A stretch of 64,000 nucleotides of DNA, from contig JAKSPK010000008.1 in assembly GCA_024404875.1 (NCBI GenBank), positions 1 through 64,000 of the forward strand, in the 5' to 3' direction. The notes under the pieces are model-generated. The model made no database searches. It saw only the letters and a program-made list of their open reading frames with translations, and was not told the DNA's origin. This stretch comes from Oscillospiraceae bacterium (GTDB lineage Bacteria; Bacillota; Clostridia; Oscillospirales; Ruminococcaceae). A program made the translations under genes and the position numbers. Shown piece by piece: positions 8,974 to 17,676 of the stretch (position 1 is the first letter of the stretch; the number at the start of each line of letters is the position of its first letter).

Positions 8974-9002
8974 ATTATATACCAAATCGATACAAAACGC
9001 AA
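8974..9002 (-). promoter_or_regulatory. Promoter of the RsbW-like / HD-GYP operon
   Basis: On the minus strand: TTGCGT (9002-8997), 17-nt spacer, TATAAT (8979-8974), about 75 nt before the ATG at 8898. Confidence 0.65.
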
Positions 9003-9244
9003 GTATTTAGCCAAAAAAGACGGAGGCAGCAGCCGGCGGCGCAGATACGAATTCAGAACTTTCGCCGGCTGAATGAAAACGATGCCGCCGTGTATGGAGC
9101 CGGAAAGCGGCGTCCGTGCCGACTGCCGGAAAAAGAAAAAATCGCGCTGCAGTTATCATTATACTTAATCCTGTCGAAAAATCGGTTATTTTTGGTGATT
9201 CCTATAAAATTGCCGCTTTGCTCTCACGGTTTTCCCCTGAAATG

Positions 9245-9253
9245 TGATATAAT
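9245..9253 (+). promoter_or_regulatory. Extended -10 promoter of the MBOAT/DHHW pair
   Basis: TGATATAAT (TG at 9245-9246, TATAAT 9248-9253), 55 nt before the MBOAT start. No good -35 is found at 16-18 nt, as is common for extended -10 promoters. The remaining non-coding stretch 9003-9244 shows no gene or clear structure. Confidence 0.55.
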
Positions 9254-9307
9254 AGAAAAGCGAAATCCTAAATACCTGATATGACACGAGAGAGAGGCGG
9301 CGCCTTC

Positions 9308-10738
9308 ATGGTTTTTGCTGATTTATTTTTTATATATCTGTTTATTCCGCTTTGTTTGATCTGCTATTATTTCGCAAAGTCTATCGACGCGAAGAATGCA
9401 GTCCTTTTGGTTTTTTCGCTGATTTTCTATGCATGGGGCGAACCGGTCTGGGTCGTCATGCTGATCGGCTATGCCTATCTGAATTATAAATGCGGTCTGC
9501 TGATCGGAAGTTCACGAAAAAAGTCAGCCGCCAAGCGTGCGCTGATTCTTGCGCTGATCGTTGATCTCGGCGTGCTGGGCATTTTCAAATACAGCGGCTT
9601 CTTCGTAGAGAATATCAATGCGCTGCTGCATATTTCGATCCCTGTGCCGCAAATCCGGCTGCCGATCGGTATTTCGTTCTATACCTTCCAGACGCTCTCC
9701 TATACGATCGACTGCTATCGCAATAAGGTCAAGGTGCAGAAAAGCTACAGCCGCTTCCTGCTCTATGTTTCGATGTTTCCGCAGCTCGTTGCAGGTCCGA
9801 TTGTCCGCTATTCAACGATCGCTGAGGAGATCAATCACCGAACAGTTTCGCAGGCAGATATCGCTGCCGGCCTGACACGTATGATCCGCGGTATCGGCAA
9901 AAAGGTTATCATCGCGAACAGCATGGGCACGATCGTGACCGGCTGCTTCGGCGCTGCAGATCAAGGATATCCCGGCGTTAAGACGGTCTCGGCGCTTGGC
10001 GCATTCTTCGGCGCGGCGGCCGTTGCGCTTCAGTATTACTTTGACTTCTCCGGCTATTCGGATATCGCGATCGGACTCGGACGCATCTTCGGCTTCCATT
10101 TCGACGAGAACTTCGATTATCCGTATATCTGCAAGTCTATTACGGATTTCTGGCGCCGCTGGCATATCTCGCTGTCTTCGTGGTTCCGCGATTATGTCTA
10201 TATCCCGCTTGGCGGCAACCGCAGGGGACTCAAGCGTCAGTGCATCAACATCATGATTGTCTGGGCGCTGACCGGCTTCTGGCACGGTGCAAGCTGGAAT
10301 TTCATGCTCTGGGGCGTGTATTTCGGCGTGCTGCTGCTGATTGAAAAGTATTTCCTGCTCAAACGGCTCGAAAAACTCCCACAGTGGGTTGGCCATGTTT
10401 ATGCGCTGTTTCTTGTCATCATTGGCTGGGGCATCTTCCATTTCGATAATCTCGGCGCATTGGGAAAATTCTTCGGCGCACTCTTCTGTCTGAACGGCAA
10501 TCCGTTCTCCTCGGCGATTACACGGAATATTCTTCTTGGCAATATCTTCCTGCTGATCGCGGCAGTGCTGTTCTCGTTTCCGATTGTGCCGGCGATCCGC
10601 AAAAGATTGCTCAAGACCGAGAAGGGCTACTATCTTGCAAACAGCCTGACGATCGTATTGAATATCGCGATCCTGATCGTCAGCTCGCTGATGCTCGTCA
10701 ACAATACGAACAATCCGTTCCTGTATTTCAGATTCTGA
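9308..10738 (+). CDS. MBOAT-family membrane O-acyltransferase (AlgI/DltB-like)
   Basis: Polytopic membrane enzyme that moves acetyl groups across the membrane to an exported polysaccharide, in the manner of AlgI. 476 residues from ATG 9308, preceded by GAGAGAGGCGG; an ATG 27 nt upstream would precede that site. Visible motifs: LPIGISFYTFQ, WRRWHISLSSWFRDYVY from residue 282 and GFWHGASWNF, whose His is H326, the conserved catalytic His. About ten hydrophobic segments are seen. It is followed 52 nt later by its usual partner, a DHHW/AlgX-like protein. The acetylated polymer is unknown. Confidence 0.93.
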   Translation: MVFADLFFIYLFIPLCLICYYFAKSIDAKNAVLLVFSLIFYAWGEPVWVVMLIGYAYLNYKCGLLIGSSRKKSAAKRALILALIVDLGVLGIFKYSGFFVENINALLHISIPVPQIRLPIGISFYTFQTLSYTIDCYRNKVKVQKSYSRFLLYVSMFPQLVAGPIVRYSTIAEEINHRTVSQADIAAGLTRMIRGIGKKVIIANSMGTIVTGCFGAADQGYPGVKTVSALGAFFGAAAVALQYYFDFSGYSDIAIGLGRIFGFHFDENFDYPYICKSITDFWRRWHISLSSWFRDYVYIPLGGNRRGLKRQCINIMIVWALTGFWHGASWNFMLWGVYFGVLLLIEKYFLLKRLEKLPQWVGHVYALFLVIIGWGIFHFDNLGALGKFFGALFCLNGNPFSSAITRNILLGNIFLLIAAVLFSFPIVPAIRKRLLKTEKGYYLANSLTIVLNIAILIVSSLMLVNNTNNPFLYFRF

Positions 10739-10790
10739 TGCGCCGGATGCGCAGCAGCCTGTTGAATGTCTGAAGGGAGACGAAATCTGA

Positions 10791-12584
10791 ATGCCTGATA
10801 ACAACAAAAAGCCGCAGCCCGGCACGAATACGCAGATGTTTCATGCGATGAATGAGGACTGCGTGGAGATGCTCAACCGTCATCATGCGGAGGAGGTCAA
10901 GGCCGCACAGGCCCAAAAGCGCCGCAGAGCTCAGTCGGTGCAGAAGCCTGTTGATCCGCAGAGAGCGGCAGATCGTCCGGCAAACCCGCAGAGACCGGTA
11001 CAGCGGAAACCCCGCCCGGCAGATGCAGCACAGCGCTCTGTACGCAGAGCGGAGGATGCACAGAGGCCCGTGCAGAGACGGACGGATACTGCCGGTACAG
11101 CGGCCAGGCCGCGCCGCAAAAAGAAGCAGCCGAAATACAAGCGCTATCAGCGCGTGTTCAATCTCATCAATATTGCAGCCTGTCTGCTGCTGCTCTTTGG
11201 CATCGGACTGCGCCTGCTGATCGGCAAGCGAGCAAGCGGCTTCCTGCAATCAGAGAACCGCAATCTTGCTGAATTCCCCAGCTTCTCGCTGAGCTCCTAT
11301 TTCAGCGGCGACTACACGAGTGATATCACTTATTATTATACAGATACGATCTCGAACCGTGAAGGACTCCGCAATCTGGCAAATAAATTCACGGATCATT
11401 TCGGTCTGCATAAGGACGATGTTGAGATCATCGGTTCGCCGGTGCAGGCGGACAAGGGTGCGGTCGAGTCCTCCAAGCCCGATGGCGGCAATACCGTCAC
11501 GGTTTATACCGGCGGCAGAGATGATACGACGACAACTGTTGCTGTAACAACGGTTTCCGATTCCGCAGCTGTGTCTGGATCCGCTGTCAGCAGTGATGCA
11601 GCTGTGACCGAGACTTCAACACAGCCCGCCGAGACAGAACCGGTGCAGACGAAGAAGCGTACCGAGATCCCCGATGAAGGTGAGGTCGTCAATCAGGCGG
11701 TCATCGTCTCCGGCAAGGGAACACCGGAGGTGCGAGCCATGCCGATGTTCGGCGGTATCTACGATATCGGCAAGCAGTATGCCGGCGTACTGAATGACTA
11801 CAAAACGATGGTCGGCGACAAGGTCAATGTCTATAACATGAGCGTGCCGCTTTCCTCTGCGTTCTATTGCCCGAAGAATCTGGCAGCGAATTTCTCTGAC
11901 CAGCATGACTGCATTATCAATATTGCAAATTCTCTTGACAAGGTCATCAATATTGATGTATTCCCGACCTTGCAGGAGCATTCCGACGAGTATATTTTCT
12001 TCCGCACCGACCACCATTGGGAGCCGCTCGGCGCATATTATGCGGCACAGGAATTCTGCAAAGCAGCATCCGTCACGTTCGTTGAGCTGAAGGATATGGA
12101 GGAATGCATTAAGGAAAACTTCACTGGTTCAATGTACGGCTATTCCGGTTATCTGGAGGATCTCAAGACATGGCCGGATACCTTCTATTACTACAAGCCG
12201 AAGAATGAATACACGATTCAGTATTATGATGAAACATTTACGACTCCGGACACCAGCCGCGAACAGACGCTGTTCTACAGCTGGGCGGACGGCGTGAACA
12301 CCTATTCGACGATCCTTGGCGGCGATCTGGATATCGCGGAGATCAAGACAGATGTTCATAACGGCAGAACGCTTGTAGTCATCAAAAACAGCTACGGCAA
12401 TGCGTTGATCCCGTTCTTTGTTGGCAGCTTCGAAAAGGTGTATGTCATTGATTTCCGGTATGTTGAGATCACGATGCAGGACTTCTTCCAGCGAGTCGGC
12501 GCAACGGATGTGCTGTTCGGTATGGCAATGTCAAGCTGCTATACGCCCGGCCACATTGATGCGATCCGCGAGATCATGCAATAA
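10791..12584 (+). CDS. DHHW (AlgX/AlgJ-like) extracytoplasmic protein with long basic N-terminal tail
   Basis: Partner of the MBOAT enzyme; this family completes O-acetyl transfer outside the membrane. The signature TDHHWEPLGAYY contains D407-H408-H409-W410. One transmembrane segment lies at about 124-146 (INIAACLLLLFGIGLRLLI). Unusually, some 120 cytoplasmic residues precede it, rich in Arg, Gln, Pro and Ala with repeated RPVQR and PQR motifs. Behind the TM is a low-complexity Thr/Ser/Val stretch at about 240-285. The catalytic SGNH-like core is in the C-terminal half. GGGAGACG precedes the ATG. Probably one operon with the upstream gene. Confidence 0.88.
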   Translation: MPDNNKKPQPGTNTQMFHAMNEDCVEMLNRHHAEEVKAAQAQKRRRAQSVQKPVDPQRAADRPANPQRPVQRKPRPADAAQRSVRRAEDAQRPVQRRTDTAGTAARPRRKKKQPKYKRYQRVFNLINIAACLLLLFGIGLRLLIGKRASGFLQSENRNLAEFPSFSLSSYFSGDYTSDITYYYTDTISNREGLRNLANKFTDHFGLHKDDVEIIGSPVQADKGAVESSKPDGGNTVTVYTGGRDDTTTTVAVTTVSDSAAVSGSAVSSDAAVTETSTQPAETEPVQTKKRTEIPDEGEVVNQAVIVSGKGTPEVRAMPMFGGIYDIGKQYAGVLNDYKTMVGDKVNVYNMSVPLSSAFYCPKNLAANFSDQHDCIINIANSLDKVINIDVFPTLQEHSDEYIFFRTDHHWEPLGAYYAAQEFCKAASVTFVELKDMEECIKENFTGSMYGYSGYLEDLKTWPDTFYYYKPKNEYTIQYYDETFTTPDTSREQTLFYSWADGVNTYSTILGGDLDIAEIKTDVHNGRTLVVIKNSYGNALIPFFVGSFEKVYVIDFRYVEITMQDFFQRVGATDVLFGMAMSSCYTPGHIDAIREIMQ

Positions 12585-12693
12585 TCAGAAAGTATCTGCC
12601 GTTGCACTGCTCTGTGCTGCGATTCACAATCCGGGCTGAATCTTTACTTGCTTCCTTTGAACTTTCAGACTACGGTCCGGGCGCTGCCTGCGG

Positions 12694-12784
12694 GCAGTGC
12701 CCGGCTCCGATAAAAGGCAGGATATGAAATAGTTCATTTTATTGTGCAATATCCATTGCATTTTCCAGAATATTGTGCTATAAT
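12694..12784 (+). promoter_or_regulatory. Repeated promoter module, copy 1 (TPR gene)
   Basis: GCAGTGCCCGGCTCCGATA (12694-12712), 43 nt, then TTGCAT (12756-12761) within ATCCATTGCA, 17-nt spacer and TATAAT (12779-12784). It lies 37 nt before the gene start. The same module recurs at 13570-13660 and, inverted, at 15250-15336. Confidence 0.75.
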
Positions 12785-12820
12785 ATGCATAGAGCGGAAG
12801 TGTGAAAGGAGAGGGCAGGC

Positions 12821-13342
12821 ATGATCGAATTCAGACTGAACGGACAGCGATATATCCGGACGGATAACGGCTGGACAGATCTGTTCTATCAGCCGGTCGC
12901 GACGGAGTTCGGCGAACAGCTGGAGAAGCAGTATGCGGATTCGTTGGATCTGAGTAACTGCTCGGTCGCGGAGCTTGCAACGCGTGCAGACGGCTTTAAA
13001 TCAGCCGGCGCTTATTATCTCGCTGCACGGTATTACCGCACAGCGGTTCTGCGTGCGGATCTGGCACAATGCCGCGTCCTTTTTCCTGGCATGGCGTACT
13101 GTTTCCGTAAGCTGCATCAGCCGGACGATGTGCTGCGTGTGCTGAATTATATTCGGAAGCGTTTCAATATGCAGACGATCTCACCCGTCTTTCTGACGCC
13201 TGTGGCGGAGGCATACTGTGATTTGGGCCAGTATGAGATGGCGGAGAGATGTGCAAGACTGGCAGCAGATGGTTCTTGCGGTTCACCTTCTCCTGAACTG
13301 ACGGAGCTGCTGGAGCGGATCGTGCGCGAACGGCATTCATAA
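12821..13342 (+). CDS. Hypothetical protein with TPR-like helices
   Basis: 173 residues, function not recognised. Residues about 55-170 look like tetratricopeptide helices (GAYYLAARYYRTAVLRAD, AEAYCDLGQYEMAERCARLA). No signal peptide or TM segment, so probably cytoplasmic. The start is supported by GGAGAGGGC at 8 nt. Monocistronic between the module promoter and the tRNA-Leu gene, which begins 6 nt after the stop, so the two may be co-transcribed. Confidence 0.75.
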   Translation: MIEFRLNGQRYIRTDNGWTDLFYQPVATEFGEQLEKQYADSLDLSNCSVAELATRADGFKSAGAYYLAARYYRTAVLRADLAQCRVLFPGMAYCFRKLHQPDDVLRVLNYIRKRFNMQTISPVFLTPVAEAYCDLGQYEMAERCARLAADGSCGSPSPELTELLERIVRERHS

Positions 13343-13348
13343 AAATAT

Positions 13349-13430
13349 GCGCCTGTGGTGAAATTGGCAGACACGTTGGATTTAGGTTCCAATGTCAATA
13401 GACATGCAGGTTCAAGTCCTGTCAGGCGCA
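13349..13430 (+). tRNA. tRNA-Leu (anticodon TAG)
   Basis: Acceptor stem GCGCCTG (13349-13355) pairs with CAGGCGC (13423-13429), discriminator A13430. Anticodon stem TTGGA/TCCAA encloses loop TTTAGGT with TAG at 13383-13385, which reads CUN leucine codons. The variable arm (GTCAATAGAC) is long as in class II tRNAs, and the T-arm has GGTTCAAGTCC. CCA is not encoded. A terminator follows 10 nt later. Confidence 0.95.
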
Positions 13431-13439
13431 TAAATAGAG

Positions 13440-13482
13440 AAACGCGTATTTATGCAGGTTTGTGCATAGATACGCGTTTTTC
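13440..13482 (+). terminator. Terminator after tRNA-Leu
   Basis: AAACGCGTAT-TTATGCA pairs with GTGCATA-GATACGCGTTT around GGTTT, ending in TTTTT (to 13481). Confidence 0.85.
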
Positions 13483-13569
13483 ATAATTGTACATATATGA
13501 ATAAGATTGACGGATCTTTCTTTTTGCTTCATTCAGCTTTCTGAAAGAAGAATGTCTGCGGATCACCAC

Positions 13570-13660
13570 GCAGTGTCCGGCTCCGATATGAAATTCGGCA
13601 GCGAAATATTGCAATTATTTTCTAGTATCCATTGCACTTTTTGAGATAATGTGATATAAT
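13570..13660 (+). promoter_or_regulatory. Repeated promoter module, copy 2 (DegV gene)
   Basis: GCAGTGTCCGGCTCCGATA (13570-13588), 43 nt, TTGCAC (13632-13637) within ATCCATTGCA, 17-nt spacer, TATAAT (13655-13660). It aligns with copy 1 without gaps over the whole element. Confidence 0.75.
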
Positions 13661-13690
13661 AAGAAAAAAGAAATGAAAGGAGCACGAATT

Positions 13691-14566
13691 ATGGCTGACT
13701 ACATTATTGCTGCGGCATCGACCGCCGATCTTCCGAATTCCTATTTCATAGAGCACGATATTCCTTTGATTCGCTATTCCTTTTCGATCGGAATGGATAC
13801 TTTTGAAGATGACTGCGAAAACGAATCGCGGGCAGAAGCATATCAGAAAATGCGCGCCGGTACGATCTATACCACCTCGATGATCAATGAGGAGACCTAT
13901 CTTGAGTTCTTCAGAAAGCTGCTTGAAACCGGCAAGAATGTGCTCTATCTGGATATGTCAAAAGAAATGTCCAGTTCCTATATGGCGTCCCAAAGGGCCG
14001 CAGAGCGCATCCGTAGTGAGTTCCCCGATCAGAATCTGTATCTGATGGATACGCGCTGTATTTCCGGCGGTCTCGGCTTGCTTTTGAAGGAATGTGTCAG
14101 GCGCATGGAGTCCGGAGCGGATTTCGAGACAGTCATTGCATGGGCGGAGGCGCATAAGCTGAATATCATGCACCGCTTTACAGTGGACGACCTCAACTAT
14201 CTCAAGCGCGGCGGCAGAGTCTCCAATGCATCCGCAATGATTGGCTCACTGTTGTCGATCAAGCCCGTGCTGTATGTTCCGGATGACGGCAAGCTGACAG
14301 TTGCGGCAAAGGTTCGCGGGCGCAAGGCTGCAATGCGCGCACTGCTGGAAGGTGTCAAGCGTGATATGATGGCGCCGGAGGGACAGCATATCATCATTAA
14401 CCATTCAGACTGCATCGACGATGCGAACTGGCTGAAAGATGAGCTGATGCGGGAATTCCCGTTGATCGGCAGTGTTGAGGTTCTGTCGCTCGGCATCGTC
14501 ATCGGCGCTCACTGCGGCCCCGGTATGATGGCTATCTTCTATTTCGGTGACAAGCGAAAGCCTTGA
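13691..14566 (+). CDS. DegV family fatty-acid-binding protein
   Basis: Two-domain DegV/FakB-like protein; the family binds a fatty acid and can present it to the FakA kinase. 291 residues from ATG 13691 (GAAAGGAGC at 9 nt). Motifs: STADLP near the N-terminus, YTTSMIN (the Ser/Thr lipid carboxylate site), and the conserved LKRGGRVS around residue 178. No FakA-like (DAK2) gene is adjacent. Single-gene unit between copy 2 of the promoter module and a terminator. Confidence 0.9.
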   Translation: MADYIIAAASTADLPNSYFIEHDIPLIRYSFSIGMDTFEDDCENESRAEAYQKMRAGTIYTTSMINEETYLEFFRKLLETGKNVLYLDMSKEMSSSYMASQRAAERIRSEFPDQNLYLMDTRCISGGLGLLLKECVRRMESGADFETVIAWAEAHKLNIMHRFTVDDLNYLKRGGRVSNASAMIGSLLSIKPVLYVPDDGKLTVAAKVRGRKAAMRALLEGVKRDMMAPEGQHIIINHSDCIDDANWLKDELMREFPLIGSVEVLSLGIVIGAHCGPGMMAIFYFGDKRKP

Positions 14567-14588
14567 AGTGCACATGATATGTATAGGG

Positions 14589-14630
14589 AACGCGGCATTC
14601 TGACAGCAGAGTCGGAATGCCGCGTTATTT
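14589..14630 (+). terminator. Terminator after degV
   Basis: AACGCGGCATTC (14589-14600) pairs with GAATGCCGCGTT (14615-14626), followed by ATTT. It may also end the converging DUF5662 gene. Confidence 0.8.
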
Positions 14631-14637
14631 GCGTGTG

Positions 14638-15195
14638 TTATTTATGGAAGATGCATCCCCTGCAGCGCTGTTTTTTCAGCAGATGCCGGATATAGGCGAA
14701 GGTTTTGTTCTCACCCTGTTCTGCAAGCATTCTCAGAAGAAGATGAAGCTGCTTCGCGGTTTTCGGATGGATTGGCCTGCCGCGCTTCATGCCGGCGAGA
14801 TAATAGTCCAGCGGATCGCTGCTGCGGTACTGTGAGCCGCGGTAGATCTTGCTCGCGGCAACGCGGTCGCAGAACATCTCGATCAGATAGCGCAGCGGCA
14901 TTTCCACCGGCTCATAGACTTTGTGTTCCGGATGCACATCAATCCAATATTCAAAATGATGCTTATTTCTGCCCTTATGATGCAGCCATGCGGTGGAATA
15001 GCCCTGCTTTTCACGCTCGGCTTCGTTCGGGCTGCGCGTGCCTTGCCAGTTTCGTGCACCGGGGATGAATTCTGTCGGGGTGTACTTGCTCAGATCGTGC
15101 AGAAGTCCCTGGATGGGGATGCCTGCCTTGAAGCAGTGCCGCATGACCATATGACGGTGACGGGTGATCGTTTTGAAGTGTTCGATCGGGTGCAT
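14638..15195 (-). CDS. DUF5662-type protein
   Basis: 185 residues, function unknown; it resembles a family of small Clostridial proteins rich in His (IEHFKTITRHRHMVMRHCF, LLHDLSKYTPTEF, WLHHKGRNKHHFEYWID) that suggest a metal-binding helical fold. ATG 15195 is preferred over GTG 15204 because the latter lies inside the ribosome site AGAGGTGA. Transcribed from copy 3 of the repeated promoter module, converging on degV. Confidence 0.75.
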   Translation of the reverse strand: MHPIEHFKTITRHRHMVMRHCFKAGIPIQGLLHDLSKYTPTEFIPGARNWQGTRSPNEAEREKQGYSTAWLHHKGRNKHHFEYWIDVHPEHKVYEPVEMPLRYLIEMFCDRVAASKIYRGSQYRSSDPLDYYLAGMKRGRPIHPKTAKQLHLLLRMLAEQGENKTFAYIRHLLKKQRCRGCIFHK

Positions 15196-15249
15196 ACTGT
15201 TCACCTCTGTTTCAGAGTTTGTGGATTTGCCGCAGAATGCAGCATAGAT

Positions 15250-15336
15250 ATTATAACATATTTCAGCGAAAAGTGCAATGGATAAGGAAAAACAAAAATG
15301 CCGGATTTCACATCCTGATCTTATATCGGAGCCGGA
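15250..15336 (-). promoter_or_regulatory. Repeated promoter module, copy 3 (DUF5662 gene)
   Basis: Minus strand: TCCGGCTCCGATA (15336-15324), about 45 nt, ATCCATTGCA with TTGCAC at 15278-15273, 17-nt spacer, TATAAT (15255-15250). Two nt longer than copies 1 and 2 between the upstream box and the -35. Confidence 0.75.
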
Positions 15337-15467
15337 TGTGCCATTGCATCGGGTCTGAAGACATATTCTCTGTATTCCTCGGCAGGAATCATGATTGTGA
15401 CTCAGAACTAAACACAGTCTTCATTCACGGTGCGGAGCCTCCGCATTGAAAAAATACCCTCGGTACT

Positions 15468-15496
15468 TGCAATTTTTCCATGAGTATGGTATACTA
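15468..15496 (+). promoter_or_regulatory. lepA promoter
   Basis: TTGCAA (15468-15473), 17-nt spacer, TATACT (15491-15496), about 45 nt before the start codon. Confidence 0.7.
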
Positions 15497-15541
15497 TTCC
15501 TTGTGAATCTTTATGTTAATCTATAGATCGGAGGGATCCGC

Positions 15542-17344
15542 TTGGCAAATCAGAACATCCGCAATTTCAGCATCATTGCCCATATCGACCACGGCAAATC
15601 CACACTGGCAGACCGCATCCTCGAAAAGACCTGCGCTGTTGCCACACGCGATATGGAGGAACAGCTGCTTGACAATATGGACATCGAACGCGAGCGCGGC
15701 ATAACGATCAAGGCTCGTGCTGTTGCGCTCGATTATACTGCAAAGGACGGCCAGACCTATCGCTTCAACCTCATTGACACCCCCGGCCATGTTGACTTTA
15801 ATTATGAGGTCAGCCGGTCGCTGGCGGCCTGTGAGGGCGCAATCCTTATCATTGATGCCTCACAGGGCATCGAAGCGCAGACGCTTGCGAATACCTATCT
15901 TGCTGTAGAAGCAGATCTGGAGATCGTCCCGGTTATCAACAAGATCGACCTGCCATCAGCAGAGCCGGAGCGTGTTGCCGAGGAGGTCGAGAATGTCATC
16001 GGCATTCCTTGTCTCGATGCACCGCGCGTTTCTGCAAAGCTTGGCACGAATATCGAAGAAGTGCTGGAGCGTATCGTTACCGATGTTCCTGCACCGCAGG
16101 GTGATGAGGATGCTCCGCTGCAAGCCCTGATTTTCGACAGCTTCTATGATTCCTACAAGGGCGTTATCATTTATGTCCGCGTGAAGGAGGGTACCGTCAG
16201 AGTCGGCGACCGCATCAAATTGATGGCGACCGGCGCGGAATTCCAGATTGTTGAAGCAGGCGTCATGAGTGCCTCGGAGCATATCAACAGAGGTGAGCTG
16301 AAGGCCGGTGAGGTCGGCTATCTGACCGCTTCGATCAAGAGCATCGGCGATACCCGTGTCGGTGATACCGTCACGATGGCGGAGCGACCCTGCGCAGAGC
16401 CGCTTCCCGGCTATCGAAAGGTCAGTCCGATGGTCTTTTCCGGCATCTATCCTGCCGACGGCGCACATTATAATGATCTGCGTGATGCGCTCGAAAAGCT
16501 TCAGCTCAATGATGCCGCATTGACCTTTGAGCCGGAGACATCTATTGCGCTCGGCTTTGGATTCCGATGCGGCTTCCTCGGCTTGCTTCATATGGAGATC
16601 ATTCAGGAGCGTCTGGAGCGTGAATATAATCTCGATCTCGTCACAACAGCGCCCTCGGTCATCTACCGTGTTACGCAGACGAACGGCGAGGTGCTGATGA
16701 TCGACAATCCGTCCAATTATCCGAATCCCGCCAATATTGCCGAGGCAGAGGAACCGATCGTCAAGGCGTCGATCCTTGCACCGAAGGAGTATGTCGGCAG
16801 TATCATGGATCTTTGTCAGGAGCGCCGCGGAACTTTCAAGGATATGCAGTATCTTGATGATGTGCGCGTGGAAATGCATTACACGCTGCCGCTCAATGAG
16901 ATCATCTATGATTTTTTTGATGCGCTGAAATCACGCACCCGCGGTTATGCATCGCTCGACTATGAGCTGGATGGATATACGCCCTCGAAGCTCGTCAAGC
17001 TGGACTTCCTGCTTAACGGCGAAATTGTCGATGCGCTTTCGTTCATCGTGCATGACTCCAAGGCGTATCCGCGTGCGAGAAAGATCGCGGAAAAGCTGAA
17101 GGAAAATATCCCGCGCCAGCTTTTTGAAGTCCCGATTCAGGCAGCGATCGGCGGTAAAATTATTGCCCGCGAGACGGTCAAGGCGCTGCGCAAGGATGTT
17201 CTCGCTAAGTGCTACGGCGGTGATATCACCCGAAAGAAAAAGCTGCTCGAAAAGCAGAAGGAAGGCAAGAAGCGTATGCGTCAGCTCGGAACCGTCGAGG
17301 TGCCGTCCGATGCGTTTATGGCCGTCCTCAAATTCGACGAATAA
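15542..17344 (+). CDS. lepA: Elongation factor 4 (LepA), ribosome-associated GTPase
   Basis: Translational GTPase that binds the ribosome and can back-translocate it or aid assembly. 600 residues, full length. G1 AHIDHGKST at about 13-21, G3 DTPGHVDF, G4 NKIDLP, then domains II-V and the LepA-specific C-terminal domain with basic end ([16 protein letters not shown]). The start codon is TTG with CGGAGGGA 6 nt upstream; no nearer ATG fits. The next gene starts 17 nt after the stop. lepA next to hemW is a conserved Firmicute arrangement. Confidence 0.97.
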   Translation: MANQNIRNFSIIAHIDHGKSTLADRILEKTCAVATRDMEEQLLDNMDIERERGITIKARAVALDYTAKDGQTYRFNLIDTPGHVDFNYEVSRSLAACEGAILIIDASQGIEAQTLANTYLAVEADLEIVPVINKIDLPSAEPERVAEEVENVIGIPCLDAPRVSAKLGTNIEEVLERIVTDVPAPQGDEDAPLQALIFDSFYDSYKGVIIYVRVKEGTVRVGDRIKLMATGAEFQIVEAGVMSASEHINRGELKAGEVGYLTASIKSIGDTRVGDTVTMAERPCAEPLPGYRKVSPMVFSGIYPADGAHYNDLRDALEKLQLNDAALTFEPETSIALGFGFRCGFLGLLHMEIIQERLEREYNLDLVTTAPSVIYRVTQTNGEVLMIDNPSNYPNPANIAEAEEPIVKASILAPKEYVGSIMDLCQERRGTFKDMQYLDDVRVEMHYTLPLNEIIYDFFDALKSRTRGYASLDYELDGYTPSKLVKLDFLLNGEIVDALSFIVHDSKAYPRARKIAEKLKENIPRQLFEVPIQAAIGGKIIARETVKALRKDVLAKCYGGDITRKKKLLEKQKEGKKRMRQLGTVEVPSDAFMAVLKFDE

Positions 17345-17361
17345 TTCCGGAGGTATCCCAC

Positions 17362-17676
17362 ATGAAACATATCTGTCCTCATTGCGGCAAGCCGTCGTTT
17401 ACGCCGATCCAGAAGGCTCTCTGCGGCGGAATGAGCAGCTCTGGCAAGCCCTGTCAGGAATGCGGCGTCCGCTGCGTCAACGGCAAGGTCTCGCTGATCG
17501 TCAATTCCGTGCTGCGCCTCATCGCATTCATCATGGTCATCGTTGTCTACTTTGTCCACACGAACATGATGCAGGTACTGTTCTTCGGTGTCTGCCCGCT
17601 GGTTGCGGCATATATACTCGGTTTTCTGTTTGATATGTTCTTCGGCAAGCTGGTTGAGGCGATCAAGCGCATATGA
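17362..17676 (+). CDS. Small zinc-ribbon membrane protein
   Basis: 104 residues, no recognised function. The N-terminus has paired cysteines CPHC (5-8) and CQECGVRC (around 31-38) typical of a zinc ribbon. Two hydrophobic segments follow (about 45-65 and 72-92). GGAGG precedes the ATG. It sits between lepA and hemW and overlaps the hemW ATG by 4 nt, so translation is probably coupled. Not normally part of the lepA-hemW pair. Confidence 0.8.
   Translation: MKHICPHCGKPSFTPIQKALCGGMSSSGKPCQECGVRCVNGKVSLIVNSVLRLIAFIMVIVVYFVHTNMMQVLFFGVCPLVAAYILGFLFDMFFGKLVEAIKRI

Noticed and set aside
8928..9284. 118-residue frame upstream of the MBOAT gene
   Set aside because: No ribosome site, composition unlike a protein, and it spans the promoters on both strands.
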